Source: Enterobacter sp. 10-1 (GTDB taxonomy: Bacteria; Pseudomonadota; Gammaproteobacteria; Enterobacterales; Enterobacteriaceae). Taken from it: a DNA stretch of 64,000 nucleotides. Below the pieces are notes generated by a model that was not told where the DNA came from, ran no database searches, and saw only the letters and a program-made list of their open reading frames with translations. A program made the position numbers and the translations under genes. How positions within the stretch are numbered: the stretch's first letter is position 1; every line of letters starts with the position of its first letter. Location of the stretch: NCBI GenBank assembly GCA_002270295.1, contig NISF01000002.1, positions 1 to 64,000 of the forward strand, in the 5' to 3' direction. Shown here in pieces: positions 7,903 through 16,007 of this stretch.

Positions 7903-7928
7903 ATTGGTATACGCTTAGGTATACCAAT
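7903..7928. repeat. 10-bp perfect inverted repeat near the attachment site
   Basis: ATTGGTATAC (7903-7912) and GTATACCAAT (7919-7928) are separated by 6 bases. The halves resemble the GntR-type hexuronate operators (TTGGTATACCAA core). The location, 55 bases from an attachment-type repeat, also fits an integrase or excisionase arm site. The function is open. Confidence 0.5.
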
Positions 7929-7982
7929 AAAAGTTGAATTAATAAAAACACAATAAAAACATGCCATTAATTATTTTATTCA

Positions 7983-8035
7983 GACTCCGCCAGCCCAAAA
8001 TTCTCCATCGGTGATTACCAGAGTCATCCGATGAA
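7983..8035. repeat. ssrA 3'-flank attachment repeat, copy A
   Basis: GACTCCGCCAGCCC followed by the sequence that normally lies just after ssrA (tmRNA) in enterobacteria marks an integration boundary. Positions 8002-8035 are identical to 14936-14969 over 34 bases. The ssrA 3' end is a known target of P4-type and CP4-57-type integrases. This copy would be the right end of the P4-type satellite and the left end of the next segment. Identification of the ssrA flank is from memory of the family. Confidence 0.75.
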
Positions 8036-8043
8036 GTCCTAAG

Positions 8044-8076
8044 AGCCCGCACGGCGCAAGCCCTGCGGGCTTTTTT
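8044..8076 (+). terminator. ssrA-type terminator
   Basis: AGCCCGCA (8044-8051) pairs with TGCGGGCT (8064-8071), followed by a T run. This is the terminator that follows ssrA in related genomes, displaced here by the integrated elements. A decayed relative is at 20706-20745. Confidence 0.75.
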
Positions 8077-8143
8077 GTGCCCTCAATTTGTCTCGCGAAG
8101 TCCGAAGAGAACTAATTAAATCCGAACCTTTTAGGCCCATTGA

Positions 8144-8182
8144 TAGGCCCAACGAAAAGCTCAATTGTTTTCGTTGGGCCTA
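8144..8182. repeat. 15-bp perfect inverted repeat before the integrase stub
   Basis: TAGGCCCAACGAAAA (8144-8158) and TTTTCGTTGGGCCTA (8168-8182) form a perfect stem with a 9-base loop. An extra direct copy of TAGGCCCA lies at 8132-8139. The repeat sits 18 bases before the integrase start codon, so it may be an integrase arm site or an autoregulatory operator. Confidence 0.6.
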
Positions 8183-8200
8183 AATGCATGGAGACTCCCC

Positions 8201-8326
8201 ATGGCAAGAAAAACCAAGCCGTTAACCGATACGGAAATCAAAGCCGCCAAACCTAAAGATGCCGATTACCAGCAGTATGATGGTGACGGAGTGACAGCCT
8301 CAGAGATGCAAATAGCCAGGCAGTAA
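8201..8326 (+). pseudogene. int: Truncated P4-type tyrosine integrase (N-terminus only)
   Basis: The first 30 codons read MARKTKPLTDTEIKAAKPKD then ADYQQYDGDG, the start of P4-family integrases. After GDG the match stops and an unrelated 11-residue tail ends at a stop codon, giving 41 residues instead of about 400. All catalytic residues are missing. The break looks like a deletion joining the integrase start to other DNA. The stub next to the ssrA-flank repeat is what remains of an element that once integrated here. Confidence 0.85.
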
Positions 8327-8344
8327 TTTGCCAAGAAATCTGCC

Positions 8345-8384
8345 ATTAGACCTTGAACGCCGCTTCTGGCGTTTAAGGTCTAAT
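8345..8384. repeat. 17-bp inverted repeat
   Basis: ATTAGACCTTGAACGCC (8345-8361) pairs with GGCGTTTAAGGTCTAAT (8368-8384) with one G-T pair and a 6-base loop. It has no T run, so it is not a standard terminator. It lies in the decayed part of the element just after the integrase stub. Confidence 0.6.
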
Positions 8385-8462
8385 GTCTTGCGAACCATGA
8401 GTTAGATGCTACGCCCTTCAACGGCAGAACATTTTTCTCTTACCCTAACAATTAACACATCC

Positions 8463-8508
8463 ATGCAGACAGGCCGCACTTCTTACCGGAATTGCGGCCT
8501 GTCTGCAT
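8463..8508. repeat. 16-bp perfect inverted repeat
   Basis: ATGCAGACAGGCCGCA (8463-8478) and TGCGGCCTGTCTGCAT (8493-8508) are separated by 14 bases. Only a short T run follows. It sits 32 bases before the DUF932 remnant and may be the terminator of a lost upstream gene. Confidence 0.55.
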
Positions 8509-8539
8509 TTATGCCGTAAACCACAAAGGAGTATTCATA

Positions 8540-8641
8540 ATGAAATTAGCCAGCCCCTGCGGGCGGATTAACCAAATTCGCCGCGACCGTCCACTGACAA
8601 ACAAAGAGCTGATGGCCCATGTACCCAGTGTATTAAACTAG
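8540..8641 (+). pseudogene. Truncated DUF932 (YfjQ/YafZ-like) gene
   Basis: A good ribosome site (AAAGGAG) precedes an ATG reading MKLASPCGRINQIRRDRPLT then NKELMAHVPSVLN and a stop. This is the conserved N-terminus of the DUF932 family (YfjQ, YafZ, YkfF) found in CP4-type islands, normally about 270 residues long. Only 33 residues remain. Together with the integrase stub it shows that a CP4-57-like island at ssrA has decayed here. Confidence 0.75.
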
Positions 8642-8718
8642 TCAAATATGGTTCAAAAATTACCTGTAGATATTTGTATGGGTAATCATAAAAACTCATC
8701 GGCGCTCAGCACGTCTGG

Positions 8719-8746
8719 CAAAAAAAGAGGAGGCATCGGCCTCCTC
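8719..8746 (-). terminator. Terminator after uxuB
   Basis: On the minus strand an 8-bp stem (GAGGAGGC 8727-8734 with GCCTCCTC 8739-8746, ATCG loop) is followed by a run of T (A on the plus strand, 8720-8726). It ends the leftward uxaC-transporter-uxuB operon. Confidence 0.85.
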
Positions 8747-8789
8747 CTGATCAAGCCAGCGCGAACCGCAGGCCTGTATCTGTATAATA

Positions 8790-10253
8790 TTATTTAGTAA
8801 CTATGTATTGAGCGACTGTGTTTTTCGCCCCGTTTTCCAGTAACGATAAATAGGCTTGGGTGATTTTCCCGACAAACTCTGCTACATGCGGCAATTCTTT
8901 GCCAAAAATAGCCTCAATGCCAAGGAGTGCTTTCACGCGAGCTTCGCCTTGCTCACTGCGGGATACCGCCTCTCTAAGCACAGGAAGCAGTGGGTCGCTA
9001 ACGTCAATACTGTTTCCTCGTTCATCTACGCCGCCGACATAGCGCATCCAGCCCGCAATGCCCATCGCCAGCAGATCGAAACGACTGTGGTGCGCCAGGT
9101 GCCAGCGAACGGAATCCAGCATACGCTGCGGAAGTTTCTGGCTACCATCCATCGCGATCTGCCAGGTACGGTGACGCAGCCCCGTGTTGCTGTAGCGCTC
9201 AATCAGCAGATCAGCATAGCGTGTCAAATCGACGCCTTTAACGTTCAGCGTTGGAGCCTGCTCGTTCAACATCAGCGCGTGTGCGGCAAGGCGGAAGTTC
9301 TCATCATCCATGCATTCATTGATGTGCTGATAGCCCGCCAGATAGCCCAGGTATGCCAGGAAAGAGTGGCTACCGTTCAGCATGCGCAGCTTCATCTCTT
9401 CAAATGGAAGCACGTCGGAAACCAATTCGGCGCCTGCTTTTTCCCACTCCGGGCGGCCTGCCACAAAGTTATCTTCAATTACCCACTGGCGGAAAGGTTC
9501 ACAGGCTACGCCTGCCGGATCGCGCACGCCGGTGATCTGTTCAATCTTGTCCAGCGTATCCGGGGTAATGGCCGGTACGATACGATCTACCATCGTGGAA
9601 GGGAATGTCACGTTTTGTTCAATCCAGGCCGCCAGCTCCGCATCAAGCGCGCGGGCATAAGTACCAATAACGTTACGTGTGACGTGCCCGTTTTCCGGCA
9701 TATTGTCGCAGGACATGACGGTAAAGGGTGGCAGACCGGCCGCTTTACGGCGCGCCAGGGCTTCCACAATGACACCCGGTGCGGATTTTGGCTGATGCGG
9801 GTTTTGCAGATCGGCGCTAATAAACGGGTGATCCAGCATTAACTGGCCTGTAGCGGGCGAATGACAATAGCCTTTTTCGGTGATCGTCATTGAGACAATG
9901 GCTACCTGCGGCTCGCACATGGCTGCCAGCACCGTCTCCAGCCCGTCCACCTGCGCATGAAGCGCACGTTTAACCACGCCAACCACGCGGGCAGTCCAGG
10001 CGTCTGCCGACATTTCTGCAACCGTGAAGAGATGATGCTGGTTATTCAGATCGGCAATCTGCTGCTCGCCACCAATCAGATTAACTTCGGTGTAGCCCCA
10101 GTCACTGCCATGTTCCGCAGCCAGAATATCGGCGTAAACCGCCTGATGTGCGCGATGAAAAGCGCCAAATCCCAGATGAACGATACGCGAAACCAGTTTG
10201 TCGCGATCCCAGGCTGGAACGGTGGCGTTTGCCGTTAAAAGCGTATTTTGCAT
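8790..10253 (-). CDS. uxuB: D-mannonate oxidoreductase / fructuronate reductase (UxuB family, YdfI subgroup)
   Basis: The 487-residue polyol dehydrogenase is closest to the YdfI/UxuB group (486 residues). It has the N-terminal Rossmann motif [15 protein letters not shown], followed by SLTITEKGY-like and [10 protein letters not shown] segments, and the active-site region [10 protein letters not shown]. It should reduce D-fructuronate to D-mannonate with NADH or NADPH in the cytosol. It is the last gene of the leftward operon and works between uxaC and uxuA in the pathway from D-glucuronate to 2-keto-3-deoxygluconate. GC is lower than in the flanking chromosomal genes. Confidence 0.9.
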   Translation of the reverse strand: MQNTLLTANATVPAWDRDKLVSRIVHLGFGAFHRAHQAVYADILAAEHGSDWGYTEVNLIGGEQQIADLNNQHHLFTVAEMSADAWTARVVGVVKRALHAQVDGLETVLAAMCEPQVAIVSMTITEKGYCHSPATGQLMLDHPFISADLQNPHQPKSAPGVIVEALARRKAAGLPPFTVMSCDNMPENGHVTRNVIGTYARALDAELAAWIEQNVTFPSTMVDRIVPAITPDTLDKIEQITGVRDPAGVACEPFRQWVIEDNFVAGRPEWEKAGAELVSDVLPFEEMKLRMLNGSHSFLAYLGYLAGYQHINECMDDENFRLAAHALMLNEQAPTLNVKGVDLTRYADLLIERYSNTGLRHRTWQIAMDGSQKLPQRMLDSVRWHLAHHSRFDLLAMGIAGWMRYVGGVDERGNSIDVSDPLLPVLREAVSRSEQGEARVKALLGIEAIFGKELPHVAEFVGKITQAYLSLLENGAKNTVAQYIVTK

Positions 10254-10268
10254 GTTCTACTCGCTAAA

Positions 10269-10310
10269 TAAAAAGAGGGTCGGCAACAGACGGATTACGA
10301 TCTGCTGCCG
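10269..10310 (-). terminator. Intergenic hairpin, possible attenuator
   Basis: On the minus strand a 10-base arm (10310-10301) pairs with a second (10290-10281) apart from one mismatch, and a CCTCTTTTT tract follows before uxuB. It could lower expression of uxuB relative to the transporter. This is a weak terminator pattern. Confidence 0.4.
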
Positions 10311-10317
10311 ATGAGGG

Positions 10318-11865
10318 TTATTCGTTTAACACGGAGCCTGGGTTATTCGACTTTACGTGCTGAGCCGGTGCCGGATTCCACAGTTCGTCATAGGAATAAC
10401 CGGTAAGATCTTCCACAACATGTCGGGCCTCTGGCGTCACATTTTGCTTGTGGCCATTAGCTTTGAGGCGCTCAATTTCATCGACAAAAATCTTGTGCGT
10501 GCGCTTGTTCAGATGGAAGGTCAGCGCCTGCCACAGGGCGATCATCAGCAGCGCGGCAGTGCCCACGAATAGCAGCATGGCGATGGTGTCGATGGCTTCC
10601 TGCGGCTGAACCTGGCTCCCTTTCACGAAACCGCCACTTTGCAGAAGCAGACCCACCGCAAAGGTAGCAATCGCGACCGTTGTCTTACGGGAGAAGGTCA
10701 TTACCGCAGCAAACAGCCCTTCGCGACGCTGACGCGTAATCATTTCGTCGATATCCGGGATAAACGGGAATACGTTCCACGGGGTAAACTCCAGGACGCA
10801 GCGACCTACCTGATAGATCCCGGCGAGGATCACCAGCAGCATCACCTTATTGTCTGTCGGGAACTGATAGACCAGGAAGAACCCGCCGAGACACAGCATC
10901 ATCAGAGTGTAAGCGAAGACATAAAGACGGGACGGGCCGTATTTAATGATCGCCATCCCTGCCGCCAGTGTGACCGGCAGCCCGACAATACTCATCGACA
11001 GCAGCGTACCCGCCAGTGAGGAGGAAACATTCAGGCAGTAGACGCAGAAAAATACGAAAACGGTGTTGTAAACGTCCTTGGCGGTAAAGGAGAAAAGATA
11101 GATTGCCAGGTGTTTACGGAACGCGCGAACCTTCAGTGTTGAGGCATACTCCTTAAACAGATTGCCAAAGGCGGCCAGTTTCTCAGCGGTAGTTTTTGCC
11201 TGTGGCTCTTTCTCAATCTCCGCCAGCATTTCCGGCGTTAGCTCACGTTCCCAGGTCACTTTCCAGGAGATAAATACGCAGACGGTGAACATCACGGCAA
11301 ACACCACACCGTTGATCAGATAAGCATCGGCATTGTTTTCGCCCAGCCAGCCAATCAACAGGCCCGGAATAAAGGTCGCAAGGAACGTCCCGGACGCCGA
11401 CAGGAACATGCGGCAGGTGGACAGTTTAGTTCGCTCGTTGAAGTCTTTGGTCATCTCGGAAGGCAGCGTTTCCCACGGGATCAGTACCATTGCGGCGATA
11501 ACCTCAAAGGCCAGATAAACCGCAAGATAGAACCAAAAATTCATCCCGTTCAGCCACAGCATGATGTAAACCAGCATCAGCGGTGCACCGATCAACAGGA
11601 AGAAGCGGCGACGACCAAATTTCTTACCCAGTTTATTTTTATAGAAATGATCCGTAAAGCTGCCCATAAACAGGCTGACGATAGCATCGACAATACGGGC
11701 GATAGCGACGATTGAAGCGGCTTCAATCGGTGACAGACCCACAAATGTGGTGTAGTAAAAAAGCAGCCATGCACCGATAACGGTAAAGGCTCCGCCACCC
11801 ATAATATCTGTCAGACCGTAGCCGATACTGACAGGAATGGTGACTTTTCTCTTTTTAAGCGACAT
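10318..11865 (-). CDS. GPH-family sugar-cation symporter (hexuronate or hexuronide)
   Basis: The 515-residue carrier has about 12 membrane segments and the GPH/MelB signature near the first cytoplasmic loop (DAIVSLFMGSFTDH; the basic KLGKKFGRRR loop near residue 80). It is longer than UidB or MelB (about 460-470), mainly by a charged C-terminal tail. Located between uxaC and uxuB in one operon, it most likely imports a free hexuronate or a hexuronide with H+ or Na+. Hexuronate carriers in Escherichia (ExuT) are MFS, so a GPH carrier points to a glycoside or oligosaccharide substrate. AGGGA precedes the ATG. Confidence 0.85.
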   Translation of the reverse strand: MSLKKRKVTIPVSIGYGLTDIMGGGAFTVIGAWLLFYYTTFVGLSPIEAASIVAIARIVDAIVSLFMGSFTDHFYKNKLGKKFGRRRFFLLIGAPLMLVYIMLWLNGMNFWFYLAVYLAFEVIAAMVLIPWETLPSEMTKDFNERTKLSTCRMFLSASGTFLATFIPGLLIGWLGENNADAYLINGVVFAVMFTVCVFISWKVTWERELTPEMLAEIEKEPQAKTTAEKLAAFGNLFKEYASTLKVRAFRKHLAIYLFSFTAKDVYNTVFVFFCVYCLNVSSSLAGTLLSMSIVGLPVTLAAGMAIIKYGPSRLYVFAYTLMMLCLGGFFLVYQFPTDNKVMLLVILAGIYQVGRCVLEFTPWNVFPFIPDIDEMITRQRREGLFAAVMTFSRKTTVAIATFAVGLLLQSGGFVKGSQVQPQEAIDTIAMLLFVGTAALLMIALWQALTFHLNKRTHKIFVDEIERLKANGHKQNVTPEARHVVEDLTGYSYDELWNPAPAQHVKSNNPGSVLNE

Positions 11866-11879
11866 GGTTTATCCCTGTA

Positions 11880-13295
11880 TCAGGCCTGAGCAAAACGGAA
11901 ATAACGACGTGCGTTGTCTACACAGATGCCACGGATCATCGTGGCAAGGATCTCTTCGTCATTCGGGACTTCGCCTTTTTCTACCCAACCGCCAAGCAGA
12001 TCGCAGAGGATCCGGCGGAAGTAATCGTGACGGGTATAGGATACGAAGCTGCGGGAATCGGTGAGCATGCCAATAAAGTTGGCCAGTAAACCCTGATCGG
12101 CCAGCGCGTTAAGCTGGTTGACCATGCCGCGACGGGTATCGTTAAACCACCAGCCGGAACCAAATTGCAGCGGGGATTTCACGCCCTCTTCACCACTCTG
12201 GAAATTGGCGATGGTAGACGCAACCACATCGTTGTAGCCGGCGTTGAGGTTGTAGAGGATGGTTTTTGGCAGGCCGTCGTTTTCAGCCATGGCGTTGAGC
12301 AGGGCATTTAGACTTTCCGCGAGATGCGTCTGATCGCCAATCGAATCAAAGCCGCAGTTGATACCTACTTTGTGGAACATAGGTTTGTTGTTGTTACGGA
12401 TCGCGCCAAAGTGGATTTGCATCGCCCAGTTTCGCTGCTTATACATTCTGGCGAGTGCGACAAAAATAAGGCTATCCCATGCCTGGAGTTCATCTTCCGT
12501 CAGTACCTCACCGCCCAGTCGGCGCTGGAATAGTACATCCTGCGCGGTTGCATCAATGTGGCAATAACGTACCGCCAGCGGCCCGTGATCGGAAATACGG
12601 CAGCCTGCGCTGTGGAAGAAATCGATGCGTGATTCCAGAGCTGCCAGGAACTGTTCCAGCGACACGATCGGCGTTTCGGTTTTTTGAGCCAGTCGTGAGA
12701 CAAAGGTCAGGAAGCGCTCCGGATCTGTATCGAACAGTTCATCCGGGCGGAAGGTTGGCAAAACGAGGGTGGAAAAGTCATGGTTTGCTGCCAGTTGCAG
12801 ATGGAAGTGCAGATCGTCGAGCGGGCCATCGGTGGTACACAGCGCTTCAACATTTGAACGACGGATTAATGCTTGAGGTAAAAAATCACTCCCGTGTAAT
12901 TGTTCATTACAACGCTGCATAATTTCACGCCAGTTTTTGCTATTTAGCGTGTCGTCGATATCAAAGTAATGTTTAAGCTCGAGGTGGGTCCAGTGGTAGA
13001 GCGGGTTGCCAAAACTGGCTTCAACGGTTTGCGCCCAGGCTTCGAATTTTTCTTCTGCACAGGCATCACCGGTAATTTTCCGTTCAGGAATACCATTCGC
13101 ACGCATCGCACGCCATTTGTAATGATCGCCTTCCAGCCATAGCTGGCTGATATCAGCAAATGGTTTATTTTCCCAGATAGCCTTTGCATCAAGGTGGCAA
13201 TGATAATCAATAATGGGTAACGTTTTAGCCAGTTCAGAATAGAGTTTTTCACCCGTTATGCTATTGATCATAAAACTATTATTTATTAGCGGCAT
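11880..13295 (-). CDS. uxaC: Glucuronate isomerase
   Basis: The 471-residue product matches UxaC (470 residues). It carries the amidohydrolase-like metal motif DYHCHLDAK near residue 40 and later WFNDTRRGM and SFVSYTRHDYFRR segments. It converts D-glucuronate to D-fructuronate (or galacturonate to tagaturonate), the first cytosolic step. The start at 13295 has GGAGA 5 bases upstream; an upstream in-frame extension is not conserved. It is the first gene of the leftward operon and faces uxuA across a 474-base regulatory region. Confidence 0.95.
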   Translation of the reverse strand: MPLINNSFMINSITGEKLYSELAKTLPIIDYHCHLDAKAIWENKPFADISQLWLEGDHYKWRAMRANGIPERKITGDACAEEKFEAWAQTVEASFGNPLYHWTHLELKHYFDIDDTLNSKNWREIMQRCNEQLHGSDFLPQALIRRSNVEALCTTDGPLDDLHFHLQLAANHDFSTLVLPTFRPDELFDTDPERFLTFVSRLAQKTETPIVSLEQFLAALESRIDFFHSAGCRISDHGPLAVRYCHIDATAQDVLFQRRLGGEVLTEDELQAWDSLIFVALARMYKQRNWAMQIHFGAIRNNNKPMFHKVGINCGFDSIGDQTHLAESLNALLNAMAENDGLPKTILYNLNAGYNDVVASTIANFQSGEEGVKSPLQFGSGWWFNDTRRGMVNQLNALADQGLLANFIGMLTDSRSFVSYTRHDYFRRILCDLLGGWVEKGEVPNDEEILATMIRGICVDNARRYFRFAQA

Positions 13296-13410
13296 ACATT
13301 CTCCACGAAAGCATTTGTCGTAGGCTAAACACCGTCTTGTTGGCAAGAACAGGTCTCTAACGCAGGGTTGATGGCATAAACATTAAACCTCTCCCGGCTC
13401 AGCAGCCTAC

Positions 13411-13424
13411 TACCATACAAGTAT
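13411..13424 (+). promoter_or_regulatory. Candidate operator upstream of uxaC
   Basis: TACCATACAAGTAT occurs here; the same motif with one change (TACCATACTAGTAT) lies in reverse orientation at 13712-13725 near uxuA. Similarity extends several bases on both sides. A pair of inverted, near-identical sites in a divergent promoter region suggests a GntR-type regulator of the hexuronate module. No regulator gene is present in the module. Confidence 0.55.
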
Positions 13425-13711
13425 AAATAAACAAATTGTGACTTGATTCATATTATTTAGATCTTATTTCCATTCGTTAAAACCATCATGAAATGTATTT
13501 ATTCCGATCATTTCAGCGTGAATTTCATGCCATATTGTTACATAAGGATCTCCTTATTTACTTAATTCACAAAAAAACAACACATAACGGAAGCTCTATT
13601 TCCGGTTTGAGTTTTCCAAGCAGAGCATTACAGAGTTACACGGACAGAGGGCTGCAACTTATTTTTGTAACGGAGGGTTGATCTCAGGAAAATTACTGAA
13701 TATGCTTTTTG

Positions 13712-13725
13712 ATACTAGTATGGTA
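13712..13725 (-). promoter_or_regulatory. Candidate operator upstream of uxuA
   Basis: On the minus strand this reads TACCATACTAGTAT, the partner of the site at 13411-13424. It contains the palindrome ATACTAGTAT and lies 45 bases before the uxuA start. The rest of the 13296-13769 gap is AT-rich promoter DNA without a supported gene. Confidence 0.55.
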
Positions 13726-13769
13726 CTAATTCAAAAAGTGAAAATGCAACGGTAAAGGCGGATGTAAGA

Positions 13770-14840
13770 ATGCAGATGACAATGCGATGGTTTGGGCCGC
13801 AGGAAGATAAAATCCCTCTGGAATATATTCGACAGGTGCCTGGAGTGGAAGGTGTGGTGGGTGCTCTGTATGACGTTGCACCTGGAGAAGTCTGGCCGGT
13901 TGATAAAATTAAGGCGCTGGTGGAGCAGGCGCATACTGCGGGCCTGACGATGGAAGTCATTGAAAGCGTCAACATACATGATGACATCAAAATCGGTACG
14001 CCAGAGCGCGACCGCTATATTGAAAACTACAAACAAACCATCCGTAATCTGGCCGGTTTTGGCGTAAAAGTTATCTGCTATAACTTCATGCCCGTCTTTG
14101 ACTGGATGAAAACCGACATGAACTATGTCCTTCCAGATGGTTCATTGACTATGGCTTTCGAAAAGCATGGTATTGATAAAACGCTGGAAGAGGTGGTGAA
14201 AGAAGTCCTGGATAATTCTAACGGTTTCGCCTTACCAGGATGGGAACCAGAGCGTCTGGCAAAAGTACAAGAATTATTTTCCCGTTACGGCGGCGTTGAT
14301 GATGACAAGCTGCGTGAAAATCTGTTTTATTTCCTACGTGAAATTATTCCGGTTTGCGAAGAAGTGGGTGTGAAAATGGCAATCCACCCGGACGATCCAC
14401 CGTACTCTATTTTTGGGCTGCCGCGCGTTGTGAAAAACCATGCCGATCTGGCAATGATTTGCGATGCGGTTGATTCACCCGCCAATGGTATTACTCTATG
14501 TACCGGATCGATTGCTGAAGATCCCGATAATAATGTGTATGAGATTCTGGCGGAATTTACCCGTCGTAAGCGTCTCCATTTTGCTCATGTCCGTAATATC
14601 AAACTGATTAAGGATAAAGATTTCTACGAATCTGCTCATCCTTCACAGTATGGTTCTCTGGATATGTATCGTGTGATGCAGGCTCTGCATGATAACGGCT
14701 TCGACGGCTATATTCGCCCGGATCATGGTCGCTTTATCTGGGGTGAAACCGGGCGTCCGGGCTATGGCCTTTACGACCGCGCATTAGGTGTTACTTATCT
14801 GATGGGGTTATGGGAAGCACTGGAAAAGAAAAAGCAATAA
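13770..14840 (+). CDS. uxuA: Mannonate dehydratase
   Basis: The 356-residue TIM-barrel enzyme has UxuA motifs: MRWFGPQ at the start, YNFMPVFDWMKTD near 110, AIHPDDPP near 205, HFAHVRNIK near 270 and RPDHGR near 314, which hold the metal and acid-base residues. It dehydrates D-mannonate to 2-keto-3-deoxy-D-gluconate. The length matches the short UxuA form (about 350-360) rather than the 394-residue Escherichia enzyme, suggesting a different source. It is transcribed away from uxaC. No KDG kinase or aldolase is in the module, so host KdgK and Eda would finish the route. Confidence 0.93.
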   Translation: MQMTMRWFGPQEDKIPLEYIRQVPGVEGVVGALYDVAPGEVWPVDKIKALVEQAHTAGLTMEVIESVNIHDDIKIGTPERDRYIENYKQTIRNLAGFGVKVICYNFMPVFDWMKTDMNYVLPDGSLTMAFEKHGIDKTLEEVVKEVLDNSNGFALPGWEPERLAKVQELFSRYGGVDDDKLRENLFYFLREIIPVCEEVGVKMAIHPDDPPYSIFGLPRVVKNHADLAMICDAVDSPANGITLCTGSIAEDPDNNVYEILAEFTRRKRLHFAHVRNIKLIKDKDFYESAHPSQYGSLDMYRVMQALHDNGFDGYIRPDHGRFIWGETGRPGYGLYDRALGVTYLMGLWEALEKKKQ

Positions 14841-14849
14841 TCCCCTGAA

Positions 14850-14870
14850 CCGGGGAATAATGTTCCCCGG
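14850..14870 (+). terminator. Hairpin after uxuA
   Basis: CCGGGGAA (14850-14857) pairs with TTCCCCGG (14863-14870) 10 bases after the uxuA stop. It lacks a strong T run, so it may be a weak terminator or an RNA-stabilising end. Confidence 0.5.
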
Positions 14871-14913
14871 TAATCATATATTTAATTAACTCAATAATTA
14901 TATAGCCAATTTC

Positions 14914-14969
14914 GACTCCACCAGCCCACCAATCGTCTCCATCGGTGATTACCAGAGTCATCCGATGAA
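14914..14969. repeat. ssrA 3'-flank attachment repeat, copy B
   Basis: GACTCCACCAGCCCACCA followed by a 34-base block (14936-14969) identical to 8002-8035 marks the right boundary of the hexuronate segment. The start resembles a tmRNA acceptor end with CCA. After 14969 the match stops and the ssrA terminator is not present here. Confidence 0.75.
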
Positions 14970-15442
14970 AGAGGTCGCTCTCAGCGCCGTCGACGCCCCG
15001 GCGCAGAAAATGCATAAATTCAGCTTTTCTGAGGCGAACCGGTACTTACTGCGCGTAGGTGTTATTTCACCCTCTGAGCGATGGTTTTTGGCGACACCGG
15101 ACGGCCATACTTTTTATAAAGATAGAAGCGTGGTTCCACGTAGATATCGCGGATGGCTACAGAGTTCTGTAACGACGCGCTGCCGCTAAGACGCTACCCC
15201 GCGGCATGAACGCGACTGAATCCGAATCGCTTAGACGCAGCCGCGGACCCAACGCCCCTCGCCAGGCCCCTTCAGCCATCCCACCCCACCCGCTAAAGGC
15301 CCACGGTGAAAATGGACTTTACGTGCCCTCCCCGACGGGGATTCCTTCTAAAAAGTCGCCTTATTTGTTATATTGTGCTTATTGATCACTCACCTCTGCG
15401 GTGCCAAAAAGAATAATATTCACCGCGACCCAGGAAGATGAA
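14970..15442. other. Gap between attachment repeat B and oqxR
   Basis: The DNA changes to GC-rich. An open frame at 14965-15189 has no family match that I recognise and starts inside the attachment repeat, so I do not call it. The region should contain the oqxR promoter. I see no tRNA or insertion sequence. Confidence 0.4.
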
Positions 15443-15922
15443 ATGCTAGATTACCGCTTCCCGACAGCTTTGCAGATGGTTCTCAGCGTAGCGATGGCGG
15501 AGCAGTTGGGTGAACGTTCGACCAGCGCGATCCTCGCCTATGGCCTGGAAGCCAATCCGAGCTTTATCCGTAAACTGATGGTTCCCCTCACGCGCGACGG
15601 CATTATCGTCTCGACGCTGGGGCGCAACGGCTCCATCCACCTTGGCCGCCCGGCTGATAAAATTACCCTGCGCGATATCTACGTCTCCGTGATTGAAGAC
15701 AAAAAGCTGTGGGCTTCGCGTCCTGACGTCCCGGCCCGCTGCGTGGTCAGCGCCAACGCCTGCTGGTACTTCAAGTCCATCGCCGACGAAGCCGAACAGG
15801 CATCGCTGAACGTGCTGGCTCGCCATACCGTGGCGAGCGCGCTGGAAAAGGTCAAAAAAGGCGATATCAGCGGCTGCCTGCCGCTGCCCGAAGCTGACGT
15901 TCTCGCCAAAAAAGCGCACTAA
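15443..15922 (+). CDS. oqxR: OqxR, Rrf2-family repressor of oqxAB
   Basis: The 159-residue protein has the Rrf2 winged helix (LDYRFPTALQMVLSVAMAEQ, then a recognition helix in ANPSFIRKLMVPLTRDGII) and the wing GRNGSIHLGRPADKITLRDI. It matches the OqxR repressor linked to oqxAB in Klebsiella. The start is supported by AGGAAG 5 bases upstream. It is convergent with oqxB across a shared terminator. Loss of this repressor raises OqxAB efflux in Klebsiella; here the gene looks intact. Confidence 0.9.
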   Translation: MLDYRFPTALQMVLSVAMAEQLGERSTSAILAYGLEANPSFIRKLMVPLTRDGIIVSTLGRNGSIHLGRPADKITLRDIYVSVIEDKKLWASRPDVPARCVVSANACWYFKSIADEAEQASLNVLARHTVASALEKVKKGDISGCLPLPEADVLAKKAH

Positions 15923-15950
15923 ATCCGGCGCTCTGGCTCCCTTAAATAGT

Positions 15951-15982
15951 AAAAAACCGCCTTCAGTGAAGGCGGTTTTTTT
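15951..15982. terminator. Bidirectional terminator between oqxR and oqxB
   Basis: CCGCCTTCA (15957-15965) and TGAAGGCGG (15967-15975) with an A run before and a T run after can terminate both converging transcripts. Inner bases must open to form the loop. Confidence 0.85.
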
Positions 15983-16007
15983 ATGCTACGAAGGTTGGGT
16001 CAGTACG

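Noticed and set aside
14965..15189. A 74-codon frame after attachment repeat B
   Set aside because: It starts inside the repeat, lacks a good ribosome site and shows no family resemblance.
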